Virus record (IMG/VR): IMGVR_UViG_3300032087_000027
Coordinates: 1 to 20,265 of that record
Length of the DNA: 20,265 nt
Strand: one strand, 5' to 3'
Source of the DNA: a virus
The translations under genes were made by a program, and so were the position numbers. The notes under the pieces were generated by a model. That model was given only the letters and a program-made list of their open reading frames with translations, was not told the origin of the DNA and did no database searches. The first letter of the stretch is position 1; each line of letters opens with the position of its first letter. Below are positions 1 to 8,561 of this stretch, piece after piece.

Positions 1-48
1 AATGTTGTGACATTGACGGCAGAGCAAGATCGAGCATACACCCCATAA
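1..48 (+). CDS. 3' end of an unidentified upstream gene (partial)
   Basis: Frame 1 is open from the first base to a TAA at 46-48 and gives a 15-residue tail ending in AEQDRAYTP. The stop lies 16 bases before the next start, the tight same-strand spacing seen throughout the window, so this is probably the C terminus of another phage gene. Too little is present to assign a function. A 48-base open frame can also occur by chance. Confidence 0.5.
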   Translation, partial: NVVTLTAEQDRAYTP

Positions 49-64
49 TTAAAGGAACGTCATT

Positions 65-2161
65 ATGACAGGTGAGCGCCAATACGTTCAGGTTCCGCCC
101 GATTCTACTGGAAAGAAGATCCGGCATGAGCCACATCATCGCGTAGGCTACAACACCCGCGTCAACAACCACATCTGGAAGCTCGGTGAGGAATACACCA
201 TCACTGGGTCTGTCAGCATAACGGTTGTTGTCTTTCGTGGGCCAAACCAAGACACGGGCTATTTGGGCATACGCTTTTTAGGCTCTGATGACTTTGACAA
301 TGTTAGCCTCACCGCAGGTGACGCAATCAATTATGAAGGGTCGCAGGTTGCTACTGTAACGTCGGATGAAATCATTCACGTTCAGTACAACCACATATCG
401 GGTGGTGACAGCCCTCAAAACACGGCGAATGTTGATGAGTTTGGCTCATTAAGCACTCGCTTTGCTGAGGGTGCGCCACAGCTCGATGCCTTTGGTAGAT
501 TGCGGGTTTCCGAGGGCACATCACTAGGCGACTATCAGTTTGCCTTTGATGTACTGCGGAACTCGTTTTCAACAAATCGCGTAGGCAATGCGACGGTATC
601 TCACGACGACAATCGCAAGTCGCTTGTATTGACTTGTCCAACGGGGACTCCCGCCTCTGGCTCTGTAGATGAGGCTGGTGCGACGGATCTTGTTGCCCAC
701 ACGTCTAACACTTACCACCATTACTTCCCCGGATTCTCTCAGGAGTTTGTGGCTACGGTTGCATTGAGCGATGAAGGCGTGGCTGGCGTTACTCGTAATT
801 GGGGATACTTTGATTCCAAAAACGGCTATATGTTCCGTTGTAACGGCGCATCTGGTCTTGAGTTGGTCATCCGCACAAGTACATCGGGCACAGTTACTGA
901 AACAGTTATACCGAAGGCAAACTTCAACAAAGACGTTCTTGATGGAACAGGCACAAGTCAGTTCGATATTGATCTTCGCCAAGACAACATTTACTGGATT
1001 GATATTCAGTGGCTAGGGGCTGGTCGAGTTAGATTCGGCACCTACTTCCGTGGCAAGCGAATCGTTATGCACGAGCATTATCACGAGGGCGCTTTGGCTA
1101 CGGCTTTGCCGTCTTCTCAGACAGGATCTTTGCCTGTTTGCTTTGTGCAAAAGAATACGAGTGCAGTACTGGCCACAGATGCCAAGCTGTATGCGTGGTG
1201 CGCTTCGGTAAACACCGAACACAAACTAGATATCAAAGAGTTTGGTAGAAACCGTCTCGAAACAATTAGTAAGACGTTTGATCCTGTAAACCTAGAGAAC
1301 GGCGCTGAGTATGAGCTGTTAGGTGCGCTTGCCCCATCAAAGCTGATCGGATCAAGTGCCTCAAAAAACAGATCCCTATACCTGCCTAACTACTTAGAAA
1401 CGATGGCTTATTGGTCTACTGCCGGAAACGGCGGCGGTGGCACCACTGTTGGTCAGGATGCTTTAGTTGAGGTTGAGGTTTATTTGGACCCAATTGTAGG
1501 TGGCGGTAATACGTCATTTACTAACTTCTTCACAGATGTGAATCCAAATGACTCTACCAACGCTGTTGATGTGTTCATCTCCGAAAATACGGCAAATGTG
1601 GCAGACCGCCCAAGGTTTTACGCTAAAGGTGGGCACGTACTTCAAACCTACATAAACGGTAGGGGCTTCCAAGATCTTTCAGGGCTTTATGGCAACTACC
1701 AAGATGGTGCCTTTAAGAACTACGCAGAGAACGGCGGGACAAGAAACTGTGCGATCCAGACAATTACGCCCGGAGCAAGCACTACCCTACAGATAGACAC
1801 AGGCAGTCATCCTGCTCACGTTCATCGCGAAGGCTATGCACTTAAGTTCAATGGGATTACTGGGACAGTCGGCACCGACGCTACTAACGGGCTCAATTAC
1901 GACTCAGTAAGAGACAACCAGTATTACTTAAAGCTGACAAGCGCGACAGAAGCAGAGCTTTATTTGGATGACGCATTCACGCAAGCTGTTGATACTTCAG
2001 GCCTTTCTTACACCAGCGGCGGGATTATGGTTGGCGATTACGGCGATCAGATGTACTTCGTTGTTGTGTGCAAGCCGCTTCAGCCAACGATAGATCAGAA
2101 TGGTGCAAATGGTCGTGTGACTACGCACTTCAATCTGGGCTGGTCTGAAGTTATCCAGTAA
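65..2161 (+). CDS. Marine-phage structural protein, probable tail/receptor-contact protein (698 aa)
   Basis: The ATG follows a good Shine-Dalgarno (AAGGAA, 52-57). The protein begins with the YVQVPPDSTGK-type opening that I recognise from marine phage virion proteins. It carries DAFGRLRVSE at residues 141-150, then YFDSKNGYMF near 248-257 and GAGRVRFGTYFRGKRI near 320-335. This motif order recurs in large structural proteins of marine myo- and podoviruses. The composition is rich in Gly, Thr, Asn and aromatics, as in beta-rich virion proteins; no membrane segment or signal peptide is visible. The C-terminal half (about 400-698) is less familiar and could carry a receptor-binding or decoration domain. 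Its stop shares bases with the next start (TAATG), so the two are probably co-translated. A virion role is well supported by family resemblance; placement in the tail or fibre is inference. Confidence 0.7.
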   Translation: MTGERQYVQVPPDSTGKKIRHEPHHRVGYNTRVNNHIWKLGEEYTITGSVSITVVVFRGPNQDTGYLGIRFLGSDDFDNVSLTAGDAINYEGSQVATVTSDEIIHVQYNHISGGDSPQNTANVDEFGSLSTRFAEGAPQLDAFGRLRVSEGTSLGDYQFAFDVLRNSFSTNRVGNATVSHDDNRKSLVLTCPTGTPASGSVDEAGATDLVAHTSNTYHHYFPGFSQEFVATVALSDEGVAGVTRNWGYFDSKNGYMFRCNGASGLELVIRTSTSGTVTETVIPKANFNKDVLDGTGTSQFDIDLRQDNIYWIDIQWLGAGRVRFGTYFRGKRIVMHEHYHEGALATALPSSQTGSLPVCFVQKNTSAVLATDAKLYAWCASVNTEHKLDIKEFGRNRLETISKTFDPVNLENGAEYELLGALAPSKLIGSSASKNRSLYLPNYLETMAYWSTAGNGGGGTTVGQDALVEVEVYLDPIVGGGNTSFTNFFTDVNPNDSTNAVDVFISENTANVADRPRFYAKGGHVLQTYINGRGFQDLSGLYGNYQDGAFKNYAENGGTRNCAIQTITPGASTTLQIDTGSHPAHVHREGYALKFNGITGTVGTDATNGLNYDSVRDNQYYLKLTSATEAELYLDDAFTQAVDTSGLSYTSGGIMVGDYGDQMYFVVVCKPLQPTIDQNGANGRVTTHFNLGWSEVIQ

Positions 2162-3369
2162 TGAGTCTGGCGTTATGGACCGCGTTTGGCAATCAGTGGC
2201 TAGACGACGACAAGGTATCGTTTAACGGTTCCTCTCGCGAGATCGTGGTTCACGATGGTGTGACTCAGCTTGATATACGCGACGACGTTTATTCGGCTTG
2301 GGTGCGCTGGCTTGAGCGTGACGACAATGAGCGTTATGTCTTTGCAATGCGATTCACTGGTCTTGACCCTATTCCGGGTGGCCAGACGGGTGACACTTAC
2401 TTCCTGATTAACAACTGGAAGTTGATATACGATCCTCGCATTGTTGCGGTAACGGGCATCTTGTACTCAGACGATTACGCTACGCCGTACTTTTTTACGG
2501 ATGGTTTGCCGGTATATCCCGCGACGGTATCGGCTCTGGGTATTAAGAGTAATGTAACCGTTGACTACAACCAGTTAGCGGCGGCGGTAGCACAGCAGTT
2601 TGCTGAGCCATCTATGACTACGGCGGGCATTGCCTCTGCTACGGCAACGGCTATTGGCACTGTAGATGTAGACGCCACTGAGATTGCTGACGAGGTAGAG
2701 AGCAGGTTTACGTTTGGTGATGACGGTCGTGTTGCGGCTGATATTACTGGGTCGCTATCTGAGAAGGACATCAAGCGCACTGTGCAGGCGTCGATACCTG
2801 CATTTCCTGCGCCATCGACTATTTGGGATGCGGCACCACGACATCTCAAGAAGGCGATCAAGCAGAAGGATTACTCAGACGCTATACGCTCACTGAGCAA
2901 CAAACTGGATACCCTCTATAACGCCGTAAACAGCGCTCAGAGAGACGATATACCCAGCATAGACCTAGACCCCATCTTGGAGGCTATCGGCGCGTCACGG
3001 GCTCCTGAGAGCGCAGAAATACTAGATAGGATTGCCGGTCTGTCTATACCGGACAATACGCAGGATATTGCCTCAATCAGAGCGCAGGTTGAGGCATTAC
3101 AGACAGAGATTGAGTCGATTACGGATTCGATCATTGAGGTACGCGACGAGATTACGAGAATCCCGCCGCCGGACCTATCAGCTATTGCAACCAAGTCGGA
3201 GCTTTCTGCCGTTAGATCGCTGGTCGGCAAGCTGTCTAACTATGACGATATGCAGGTTAAACAGATGCTTGAAGCCATCATAACTAACACAGAGGCGCTA
3301 CCGGATGACATTGAGAGGGTTAGTAGGAAGGCTGACCTAATGCTCGATAACCAAATGAAATTATTCTGA
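2161..3369 (+). CDS. Structural protein with beta-rich head and helical C-terminal half (402 aa)
   Basis: The start overlaps the preceding stop (TAATG), and its own stop overlaps the next start (TGATG). The first 120 or so residues are rich in Trp, Tyr and Asp and include RFTGLDPIPGG followed by YFLINNWKLIYD. This resembles N-terminal domains in marine phage proteins encoded beside the 698-aa type. From about residue 235 the protein becomes helical and charged, with several coiled-coil-like stretches (for example EIESITDSIIEVRDEI) broken by Pro and ending near NQMKLF. An N-terminal domain with a trimer- or dimer-forming stalk would suit a small fibre or baseplate-like part. I do not recognise a named family. 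The virion role comes from neighbours and resemblance only. Confidence 0.55.
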   Translation: MSLALWTAFGNQWLDDDKVSFNGSSREIVVHDGVTQLDIRDDVYSAWVRWLERDDNERYVFAMRFTGLDPIPGGQTGDTYFLINNWKLIYDPRIVAVTGILYSDDYATPYFFTDGLPVYPATVSALGIKSNVTVDYNQLAAAVAQQFAEPSMTTAGIASATATAIGTVDVDATEIADEVESRFTFGDDGRVAADITGSLSEKDIKRTVQASIPAFPAPSTIWDAAPRHLKKAIKQKDYSDAIRSLSNKLDTLYNAVNSAQRDDIPSIDLDPILEAIGASRAPESAEILDRIAGLSIPDNTQDIASIRAQVEALQTEIESITDSIIEVRDEITRIPPPDLSAIATKSELSAVRSLVGKLSNYDDMQVKQMLEAIITNTEALPDDIERVSRKADLMLDNQMKLF

Positions 3370-3653
3370 TGACTGAAGAAGCAAAGAACGTACCACCGAA
3401 AAGGCGTGGACGCCCAAAGGGTAGCTCAAACAAGGCATCTGCCGCGCAGATCGCCAAGGTTACCGCTGACGGCAAGCTATCACCCCTTGAGTATCTGGCG
3501 TCTATCTATCAGAACCCAAGCGAAGAGAAGAAAGACAGGATCGAGGCCGCTAAAGCCGCCGCGCCCTATATTCATTCCCGTCTCTCTACTACTGAAGTCA
3601 AGGCGGCAGTTACGGAATTGTCGCACGAAGAATGGCTAAAGAGCTTGAAATAA
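3369..3653 (+). CDS. terS: Small terminase subunit-like protein (94 aa)
   Basis: This short basic protein lies directly before the large terminase and overlaps it by 22 bases. Residues 11-22 (KRRGRPKGSSNK) form an AT-hook-like RGRP patch, a common N-terminal DNA-binding element in phage small terminases. It is followed by a helical stretch, LSPLEYLASIYQNP (38-51), and a Lys/Ala-rich helix ending AAPYIHSRLSTTEV, which matches marine phage small terminases. The protein would recognise the packaging site and load the large subunit. It is short for the family (often 130-200 aa), so it may be a minimal form. The start shares bases with the previous stop (TGATG). The function rests on composition, motif and position rather than a defined catalytic signature. 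Confidence 0.7.
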   Translation: MTEEAKNVPPKRRGRPKGSSNKASAAQIAKVTADGKLSPLEYLASIYQNPSEEKKDRIEAAKAAAPYIHSRLSTTEVKAAVTELSHEEWLKSLK

Positions 3654-5152
3654 CCCGGTTGCGTCTGAAAGACGACTTCGATTTTTACGCAAGAAACTGC
3701 TTATACATACGATCTAAATCGGGCGAGGTTAAATCGTTCGAGATGAACAAGGCGCAGAAGTACATTCACGCCTGCATCCAAGAGCAGAAAGAGAAGACCG
3801 GCAGGGTTAGGGCAATTGTCCTCAAGGGCCGACAGCAGGGCGTATCGACCTACACAGAGGCTCGGTATTACTGGAAGGTAACGCACAGGGTTGGCGTTAG
3901 GGCGTTCATCTTGACGCACGAGGCTGACTCTACGGCATCGCTGTTTGAGATGGTGGAGCGTTACCACAAGGAAGCGCCACAGTTTGTAAAGCCATCGACT
4001 GGCGCATCCAACGCAAAAGAGCTCGCGTTTGACGAGTTGGACTCGGGCTACAAAGTAGGAACGGCAGGCAATAAGTCAGTAGGTCGAGGCTCAACGATCC
4101 AGTATTTCCACGGGTCGGAGGTGGCGTACTGGCCTAACGCGGCAGAACACGCAAAGGGCATCTTGCAGGCAGTGCCTGATGAAGAGGACACAGAGATCAT
4201 TCTGGAGTCCACTGCCAACGGAATCGGCAATTACTTCTACCAGCAATGGCTAAAGGCTGAGGCGGGGGAAGGTGGCTTTCAAGCGATATTCGTGCCTTGG
4301 TACTGGCAGGAAGAGTATCGGAAGTTTGGCCTTGGCCTAAAGCGCACTCCCGAAGAGGAGAAGCTGGTAGAGTTGTATGGGCTCGATGACGAGCAGTTAG
4401 CGTTTCGCAGGGCGAAGATTGCGGAGCTTTCTGCGGATGGTACTGACGGCCTTGTAGCGTTTAGGCAAGAGTACCCAATGACGGCTCAGGAGGCTTTCCA
4501 AGTCTCTGGTGGCCACAGCCTGATTAGGCCAGAGCAAGTAATTCAGGCCAGAAGAAACAAGGTATTAGCGATAGGTCCGCTGATTATTGGCGTTGACCCC
4601 GCAAGATTTGGTGACGATAGGACAGCGATAGTTCGCCGTAAGGGCAGGGCGGTGTATGACCTAGAGGTCTACGAAAAACTGTCAACTATGGAAGTCGCTG
4701 GCATTGTCCACAGCATCATCAAGGAAGAAAACCCCGATCAGGTGGCTATCGACGTTGGTGGTCTGGGTGCTGGTGTTGTTGACCGCCTCGAAGAACTTGG
4801 CCACGGGAATGTGGTTGTTGGAATTAACTTCGGGAGCGCGGCTCTTGACCCAAAGAAGTTTGTCAATCGTCGAGCCGAAATGTGGTGGGAACTCAGAGAC
4901 TGGTTAGACGGTGATATGCCGGTAATGATCCCTGATCGGGATGACCTGCATACAGATCTCGTTGCGCCGCAGTACAAGTACGACTCGAATCAGAGACGAA
5001 AGCTAGAAAGCAAAGACGATATTAAGAAGCGCGGGATGCGGTCTACGGACTGTGCCGATGCGCTGGCGCTCACGTTTGCTGAGCCACTAATCAAAGATGA
5101 ATTTGAGATGCCGACATCACCGTCAATTGTTGACAAGGTGGCTGGTTACTAA
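3632..5152 (+). CDS. terL: Terminase large subunit, DNA-packaging ATPase/nuclease (506 aa)
   Basis: This is the packaging motor that pumps DNA into the prohead and cuts the concatemer. The N-terminal ATPase shows a variant Walker A, GRQQGVST (66-73). A Walker-B-like YFHGSEVAYW (158-167) follows, then the coupling motif ILESTANG (190-197) and IFVPWYWQEEY (219-229). The C-terminal RNase H-like nuclease shows GVDPARFGDDRTAIV (320-334, Asp322), AIDVGGLGAG (372-381, Asp374) and RSTDCADALAL (470-480), which supply the expected acidic residues. At 506 aa it is the usual size and looks intact. The ATG lies inside the small-terminase gene, so translation is probably coupled. The portal follows after 11 bases, the standard packaging order. 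Confidence 0.93.
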   Translation: MAKELEITRLRLKDDFDFYARNCLYIRSKSGEVKSFEMNKAQKYIHACIQEQKEKTGRVRAIVLKGRQQGVSTYTEARYYWKVTHRVGVRAFILTHEADSTASLFEMVERYHKEAPQFVKPSTGASNAKELAFDELDSGYKVGTAGNKSVGRGSTIQYFHGSEVAYWPNAAEHAKGILQAVPDEEDTEIILESTANGIGNYFYQQWLKAEAGEGGFQAIFVPWYWQEEYRKFGLGLKRTPEEEKLVELYGLDDEQLAFRRAKIAELSADGTDGLVAFRQEYPMTAQEAFQVSGGHSLIRPEQVIQARRNKVLAIGPLIIGVDPARFGDDRTAIVRRKGRAVYDLEVYEKLSTMEVAGIVHSIIKEENPDQVAIDVGGLGAGVVDRLEELGHGNVVVGINFGSAALDPKKFVNRRAEMWWELRDWLDGDMPVMIPDRDDLHTDLVAPQYKYDSNQRRKLESKDDIKKRGMRSTDCADALALTFAEPLIKDEFEMPTSPSIVDKVAGY

Positions 5153-5163
5153 AGGGAAGTCAT

Positions 5164-7359
5164 ATGCACGACGATATGGGCTATAAGGCGGAAGGGCCAG
5201 AAGATCTTGAGCTTGAAATTGCGGAGCGTCTTCACGTTTTTGCGTCTCGCCTAAGCAAGCTGTGCCACGAGCAGGTAGCGAAGCGAAGCCAGATTGAGCA
5301 ACGCTGGCTAGAAGATCTCCGTCAGTATCACGGGGAATACTCTGCTGATGAGGCGTCAAGACTGGCTAGGGCTAAGGGCTCAGAGGTCTACGTCAACATC
5401 ACGCGAAATAAGACAAATGCGGCAGAAGCACGTCTTCAGGATATGCTCTTCCCAACGGATGATCGCAACTTTGCTATTCAGCCAACGCCAGTTCCTGAGC
5501 TTGATGCACTAGCGGAAAGAAGCCCTCAGAGCCCAGATGATCCGGCAATCTATGCTCGCGAGCAGGTGGCGCTTGCCAAGAAGTCTGCGGAGCTAATGCA
5601 GGAAGAGATCGACGATCAGCTCGTTGAGTCTCGCTACCAGATTAAGGCGCGTGACGTTATTCACGATGCCTGCCAGTTAGGCACGTCTGTTATCAAAGGC
5701 CCAATCATTATCGGCAGAACCAAGAAGCGCTGGGATGTTATGCCCGATGGTATGAGTGTGCTTCAGGTGGTAGAGGCGTTAGAGCCTACGGTAGAGCGCA
5801 TCGACCCTTGGGACTTCTTTCCTGATATGTCGGCTCGCACAATCGACGAGGCGGAGTTTGTGTTTGAGCGCCGCCGAATGTCCAAGAAGCAACTACGCGA
5901 GATGGCAAAGCTACCCGGCGTTTTGGTAAGTCAGGTGCGAGAGCTGGTCAAGGGCTCTGCCAAGTCAACGCATATTGCAAGAGATTTCATCGACGATATC
6001 CGCAACATCACCGGCATCAACACGGTAGGTGAGGGCAACAAGTACGAGATCTGGGAGTATCACGGCCCTATCTCAAAGTCAGAGCTTGTAGACGCGCTGT
6101 ATATGCAGGAGGGCGGAATCGACGAGACTGACGTTGACGAGCTAGATGATGAGGTAGATGCAGTTGTTTTCTTTTCCGGTGAGAAGGTTATCAAAGTCGC
6201 CGTCAACCCAATGGAGACTAATGACCGTCCCTTTGCGGTCTTTAACTGGGAAAAGGACGAATCCTCAATTTTTGGTTTTGGCGTTCCCTATCTCATGCGG
6301 AACCCACAGCGAGTTATTAACGCCTCTTGGCGAATGATGATGGATAACGCGGGTCTGGCGGTAGCGGATCAGCTTGTTGTCAACAAAGAGCTTCTCTCCC
6401 CGGCTGACGGTAGCTGGGAGATGACGCCTAAAAAGGTTTGGTATCTGCGCGATAAGACGCGATCGGTAGGCGAAGCGTTTGCCTCTTTTTCAACGCCAAG
6501 CCATCAGGTGGATCTTGCAAACATTTTCTCGATGGCGCGACAGCTTGCCGATGAGGAAACCAACTTGCCACTGATCGCTCAGGGCGAGATGGCTCCGCAC
6601 GTTACGAAAACATCGTCGGGTATGGCGATGCTGATGAACAGCTCAAACATCGTGCTTCGCAAGGCGGTTAAAAACTGGGATGACGACGTAACCCGTCCAC
6701 TGATTACCCGCTTCTACGACTGGAATATGCAGTTCAGCGATAACCCGGCTGTTAAGGGTGATTTTGCTATTGAGGCTCGGGGATCGTCGGCGCTCTTGGT
6801 ACGCGAGAAGCAACAAGAGAACCTCATGATCTACGCAAACATTTCTGCTCAGAACCCAGAGCTGTTCAAGCGTCGAGACTGGGCAGGCTTGGATCAGGAG
6901 ATCGCCAAGTCCCTTGAGGTTCCATACGAGCTGATTACTAAGCCGCAGGCTGAAATCACAGAGATGGAAGAGCAAGAGATGGCAATGGCTGAAGCGCCTA
7001 ACCCAGAGATGGAGGCCGCTCAGTTCGAGATGCAGATGAAGCAGGCGGAGTTCCAGCTTGAGCAACAGAAGTTGCAGGTTGAGGCGCAGATCAAGGCTAA
7101 CCAGTTCCAGCTCAAGGAAATGGAAATGCAGATGGATCAGCAGATGAAGCAGGCTGAAATGGCTCAGGAAGAGCGCATTAAGGTTGCTGAGATTGCGGCT
7201 AAGGCGGAGATGACTGAGCGACAGCTACAGGCGCGTATGGCGATTGACTCTGAGAAGAATCGCACTAACCGCGATAAAGCCGCCGCTGACACCAACATCA
7301 AGCTGACCACAGCACAGCTTAGAGCGCAGAACCTAGAAAAAGGATTCGATAGCTACTAA
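5164..7359 (+). CDS. Portal protein, P22-like size (731 aa)
   Basis: The portal forms the dodecameric ring at one head vertex through which DNA enters and leaves; it docks the terminase and later the adaptor. A strong Shine-Dalgarno (AAGGGAAG, 5152-5159) precedes the ATG. Portal-type segments include YVNITRNKTNAAEARLQDML near residue 78, RIDPWDFFPDMSARTIDEAEF near 215 and NPQRVINASWRMMMDNAGLA near 380. A further one, THVTKTSSGMAM-like (actual PHVTKTSSGMAM), lies near 478. Residues from about 592 to the end are extremely rich in Gln, Met, Glu and Lys and form a long helix, like the C-terminal barrel of P22-type portals. The length is close to that of the P22 portal (725 aa). The stop shares bases with the next small ORF (TAATG). 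Confidence 0.9.
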   Translation: MHDDMGYKAEGPEDLELEIAERLHVFASRLSKLCHEQVAKRSQIEQRWLEDLRQYHGEYSADEASRLARAKGSEVYVNITRNKTNAAEARLQDMLFPTDDRNFAIQPTPVPELDALAERSPQSPDDPAIYAREQVALAKKSAELMQEEIDDQLVESRYQIKARDVIHDACQLGTSVIKGPIIIGRTKKRWDVMPDGMSVLQVVEALEPTVERIDPWDFFPDMSARTIDEAEFVFERRRMSKKQLREMAKLPGVLVSQVRELVKGSAKSTHIARDFIDDIRNITGINTVGEGNKYEIWEYHGPISKSELVDALYMQEGGIDETDVDELDDEVDAVVFFSGEKVIKVAVNPMETNDRPFAVFNWEKDESSIFGFGVPYLMRNPQRVINASWRMMMDNAGLAVADQLVVNKELLSPADGSWEMTPKKVWYLRDKTRSVGEAFASFSTPSHQVDLANIFSMARQLADEETNLPLIAQGEMAPHVTKTSSGMAMLMNSSNIVLRKAVKNWDDDVTRPLITRFYDWNMQFSDNPAVKGDFAIEARGSSALLVREKQQENLMIYANISAQNPELFKRRDWAGLDQEIAKSLEVPYELITKPQAEITEMEEQEMAMAEAPNPEMEAAQFEMQMKQAEFQLEQQKLQVEAQIKANQFQLKEMEMQMDQQMKQAEMAQEERIKVAEIAAKAEMTERQLQARMAIDSEKNRTNRDKAAADTNIKLTTAQLRAQNLEKGFDSY

Positions 7360-7538
7360 TGGCAATAGACATTAACTCACTGACTTGGAAGTCAGTCCTC
7401 AAGTTTGTTGAGCAAGAGCGTCAGGACGCAATCCAGATGCTTATTGCTGACAGAGATTCAGAGCGACAGCGCGGAGCGTTAGTCATTCTGGAAAGGCTGG
7501 AGGCGCTTGCGTCTCTTGAAGACACCACTGACCAATAG
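7359..7538 (+). CDS. Small conserved-position protein between portal and scaffold (59 aa)
   Basis: This short ORF starts on the last base of the portal stop (TAATG) and ends at TAG 7536-7538, filling a gap that would otherwise be empty. The predicted protein begins MAIDINSLTWKSVLKFVEQE and is one amphipathic, charged helix with many Glu, Arg and Gln. It has no Cys, signal peptide or membrane segment. A short helical protein between portal and scaffold is common in marine podoviruses, where it is normally annotated as hypothetical. The coupled start and lack of other coding in this gap argue that it is real. No function can be assigned; a head-assembly helper is only a guess from position. Confidence 0.65.
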   Translation: MAIDINSLTWKSVLKFVEQERQDAIQMLIADRDSERQRGALVILERLEALASLEDTTDQ

Positions 7539-7554
7539 CCGCCTTCGGGCCGCT
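7537..7554 (+). other. Short hairpin with a cUUCGg tetraloop before the scaffold gene
   Basis: The 18 bases form AGC and GCC arms, with one C-C mismatch, around a C(TTCG)G loop. This is the same exceptionally stable tetraloop used in the terminator after the capsid gene. No T-run follows, so it is not an intrinsic terminator. It sits just before the scaffold Shine-Dalgarno (GGAG, 7555-7558), where it could protect an mRNA end or separate the two translation units. The stem is short and the role is inference. Confidence 0.35.
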
Positions 7555-7564
7555 GGAGTATGGC

Positions 7565-8413
7565 ATGACCAACGAAACTGAAGAGCAGTCCTTCGAGGAC
7601 GCATTCGATGAGCTGGCGGAAGGTAAAACCGCCGAAGAGCAACCCGAACTTGAATTTGAGACCGAAACCGAGGAGGTAGAGGATGTACAGCTACGGGAAG
7701 GGCAAGAAGAAGAAGAAGACGAAGGGCAAGTAGAGGCTGAGCCTCAACCCGAGTTTTCTTTGGAAGAAAGGCTGGAGGAAGCAGAGCGTCAAGCTCAACT
7801 CTGGCAACACAAGTACAACTCTGATTTAGGCAGGCAAAACGCTTATCAGAGGAAAGTTTCTGAATACGAAAAAGAGATTCAGCAACTTAAAAAACAGGCA
7901 GAACGATCCGAAAGCCCAGATAGCATGACGCCATCTGAGTGGAAGGCGCTACAAGAAGATTACCCCGACATCGCTCAAGGTGTTCAGTCACAGTTTGCCC
8001 AGCTACAAGCTCGGCATCAGGCTGAGATCGAAAGCATTAGGCGTGAACTTCAGCCCATCCAAGCTCAGGCGCAAGAAAGCTATGTGCAGGATCAGTTCAG
8101 GATTTTAGAGATGGAGCATCCAGACTATCGAGAGATAGCGCAATCGGAGAGCTTCAAATCGTGGGTTCAATATCAGCCCCAGAACATCAGGGATATGATT
8201 ACTAGCCAGCAGGCGGGAGATGCCGCTTATTTGCTACGGACCTACAAGAATGACTTGATGCCCGGTCAACAGGCATCCACAGAATTGAAGTCGCGACGAG
8301 AGAAGCAACTTCGACAAGCTCAGACCGTTCCTCAAAGAGGAGGAAGGTCACGATCTAATATGCCGCCAGAAGATGACTTCGAAGCCGCATTTGATTACTT
8401 CGCCTCTAAGTAG
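7565..8413 (+). CDS. Capsid scaffold protein (282 aa)
   Basis: Scaffold proteins guide prohead assembly from inside and then leave. The gene sits between portal and major capsid, the standard place. The N-terminal 75 residues are extremely acidic, with runs such as EEEEDE. Residues about 70-120 and 140-175 are Gln/Glu/Lys-rich helices typical of coiled-coil scaffolds. The C terminus has a basic patch, SRREKQLRQ to GGRSRS (about 244-265), then DDFEAAFDYFASK; basic C-terminal elements bind coat subunits in P22-type scaffolds. The terminal DDFEAAFDYF echoes the opening FEDAFDEL, so similar short motifs mark both ends. GGAG at 7555-7558 supports the start. No protease domain is visible here or nearby, which suggests assembly without a dedicated prohead protease in this cluster. 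Confidence 0.85.
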   Translation: MTNETEEQSFEDAFDELAEGKTAEEQPELEFETETEEVEDVQLREGQEEEEDEGQVEAEPQPEFSLEERLEEAERQAQLWQHKYNSDLGRQNAYQRKVSEYEKEIQQLKKQAERSESPDSMTPSEWKALQEDYPDIAQGVQSQFAQLQARHQAEIESIRRELQPIQAQAQESYVQDQFRILEMEHPDYREIAQSESFKSWVQYQPQNIRDMITSQQAGDAAYLLRTYKNDLMPGQQASTELKSRREKQLRQAQTVPQRGGRSRSNMPPEDDFEAAFDYFASK

Positions 8414-8561
8414 AGAGTCTGAGTTTATGACTAACACCCAAACAATGACGTTACCTAGCGCCGCCGCGAAAGCCGCATTAGTGATGGTTTCCTCATTGGG
8501 TAGGTGATCGGTCGATTGATACTTTAATTTGCCAATCAACACTCAATAGGAGACTTTAACA
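8414..8561 (+). other. Capsid-gene leader (148 nt), possible 26-aa ORF inside
   Basis: This is the longest gene-free interval. It holds a possible 26-codon ORF (8427-8507) starting MTNTQTMTLPSAAAKAAL, with only a weak AGAGAG upstream, so it could be chance. No intrinsic terminator is present. TTTAAT at 8523-8528 resembles a -10 box but has no good -35 partner at normal spacing. A strong Shine-Dalgarno (AGGAG, 8548-8552) closes the leader. Extra promoter or mRNA-stabilising elements before the most abundant virion protein would be expected, but none can be proved by eye. Confidence 0.4.

Noticed and set aside
569-982. Minus-strand open frame of 137 codons within the 698-aa gene
   Set aside because: It lies wholly inside a well-supported + strand gene, has unlikely Cys/Arg-rich composition and no ribosome site; same for other minus-strand frames in the window.
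6643-7065. Minus-strand 140-codon frame inside the portal gene
   Set aside because: It is the Leu/His-rich mirror of the Gln/Met/Glu-rich portal C terminus; no independent coding signal.
8496-8528. Sigma-70 promoter in the capsid leader
   Set aside because: TTTAAT is a fair -10 box, but the nearest TTG-type -35 is about 21 bases away; too weak to list as a promoter.
8532-8554. T7-type RNA polymerase promoter before the capsid gene
   Set aside because: Only about half of the 17 upstream positions match the T7 consensus, and no second copy was seen at other gene junctions.
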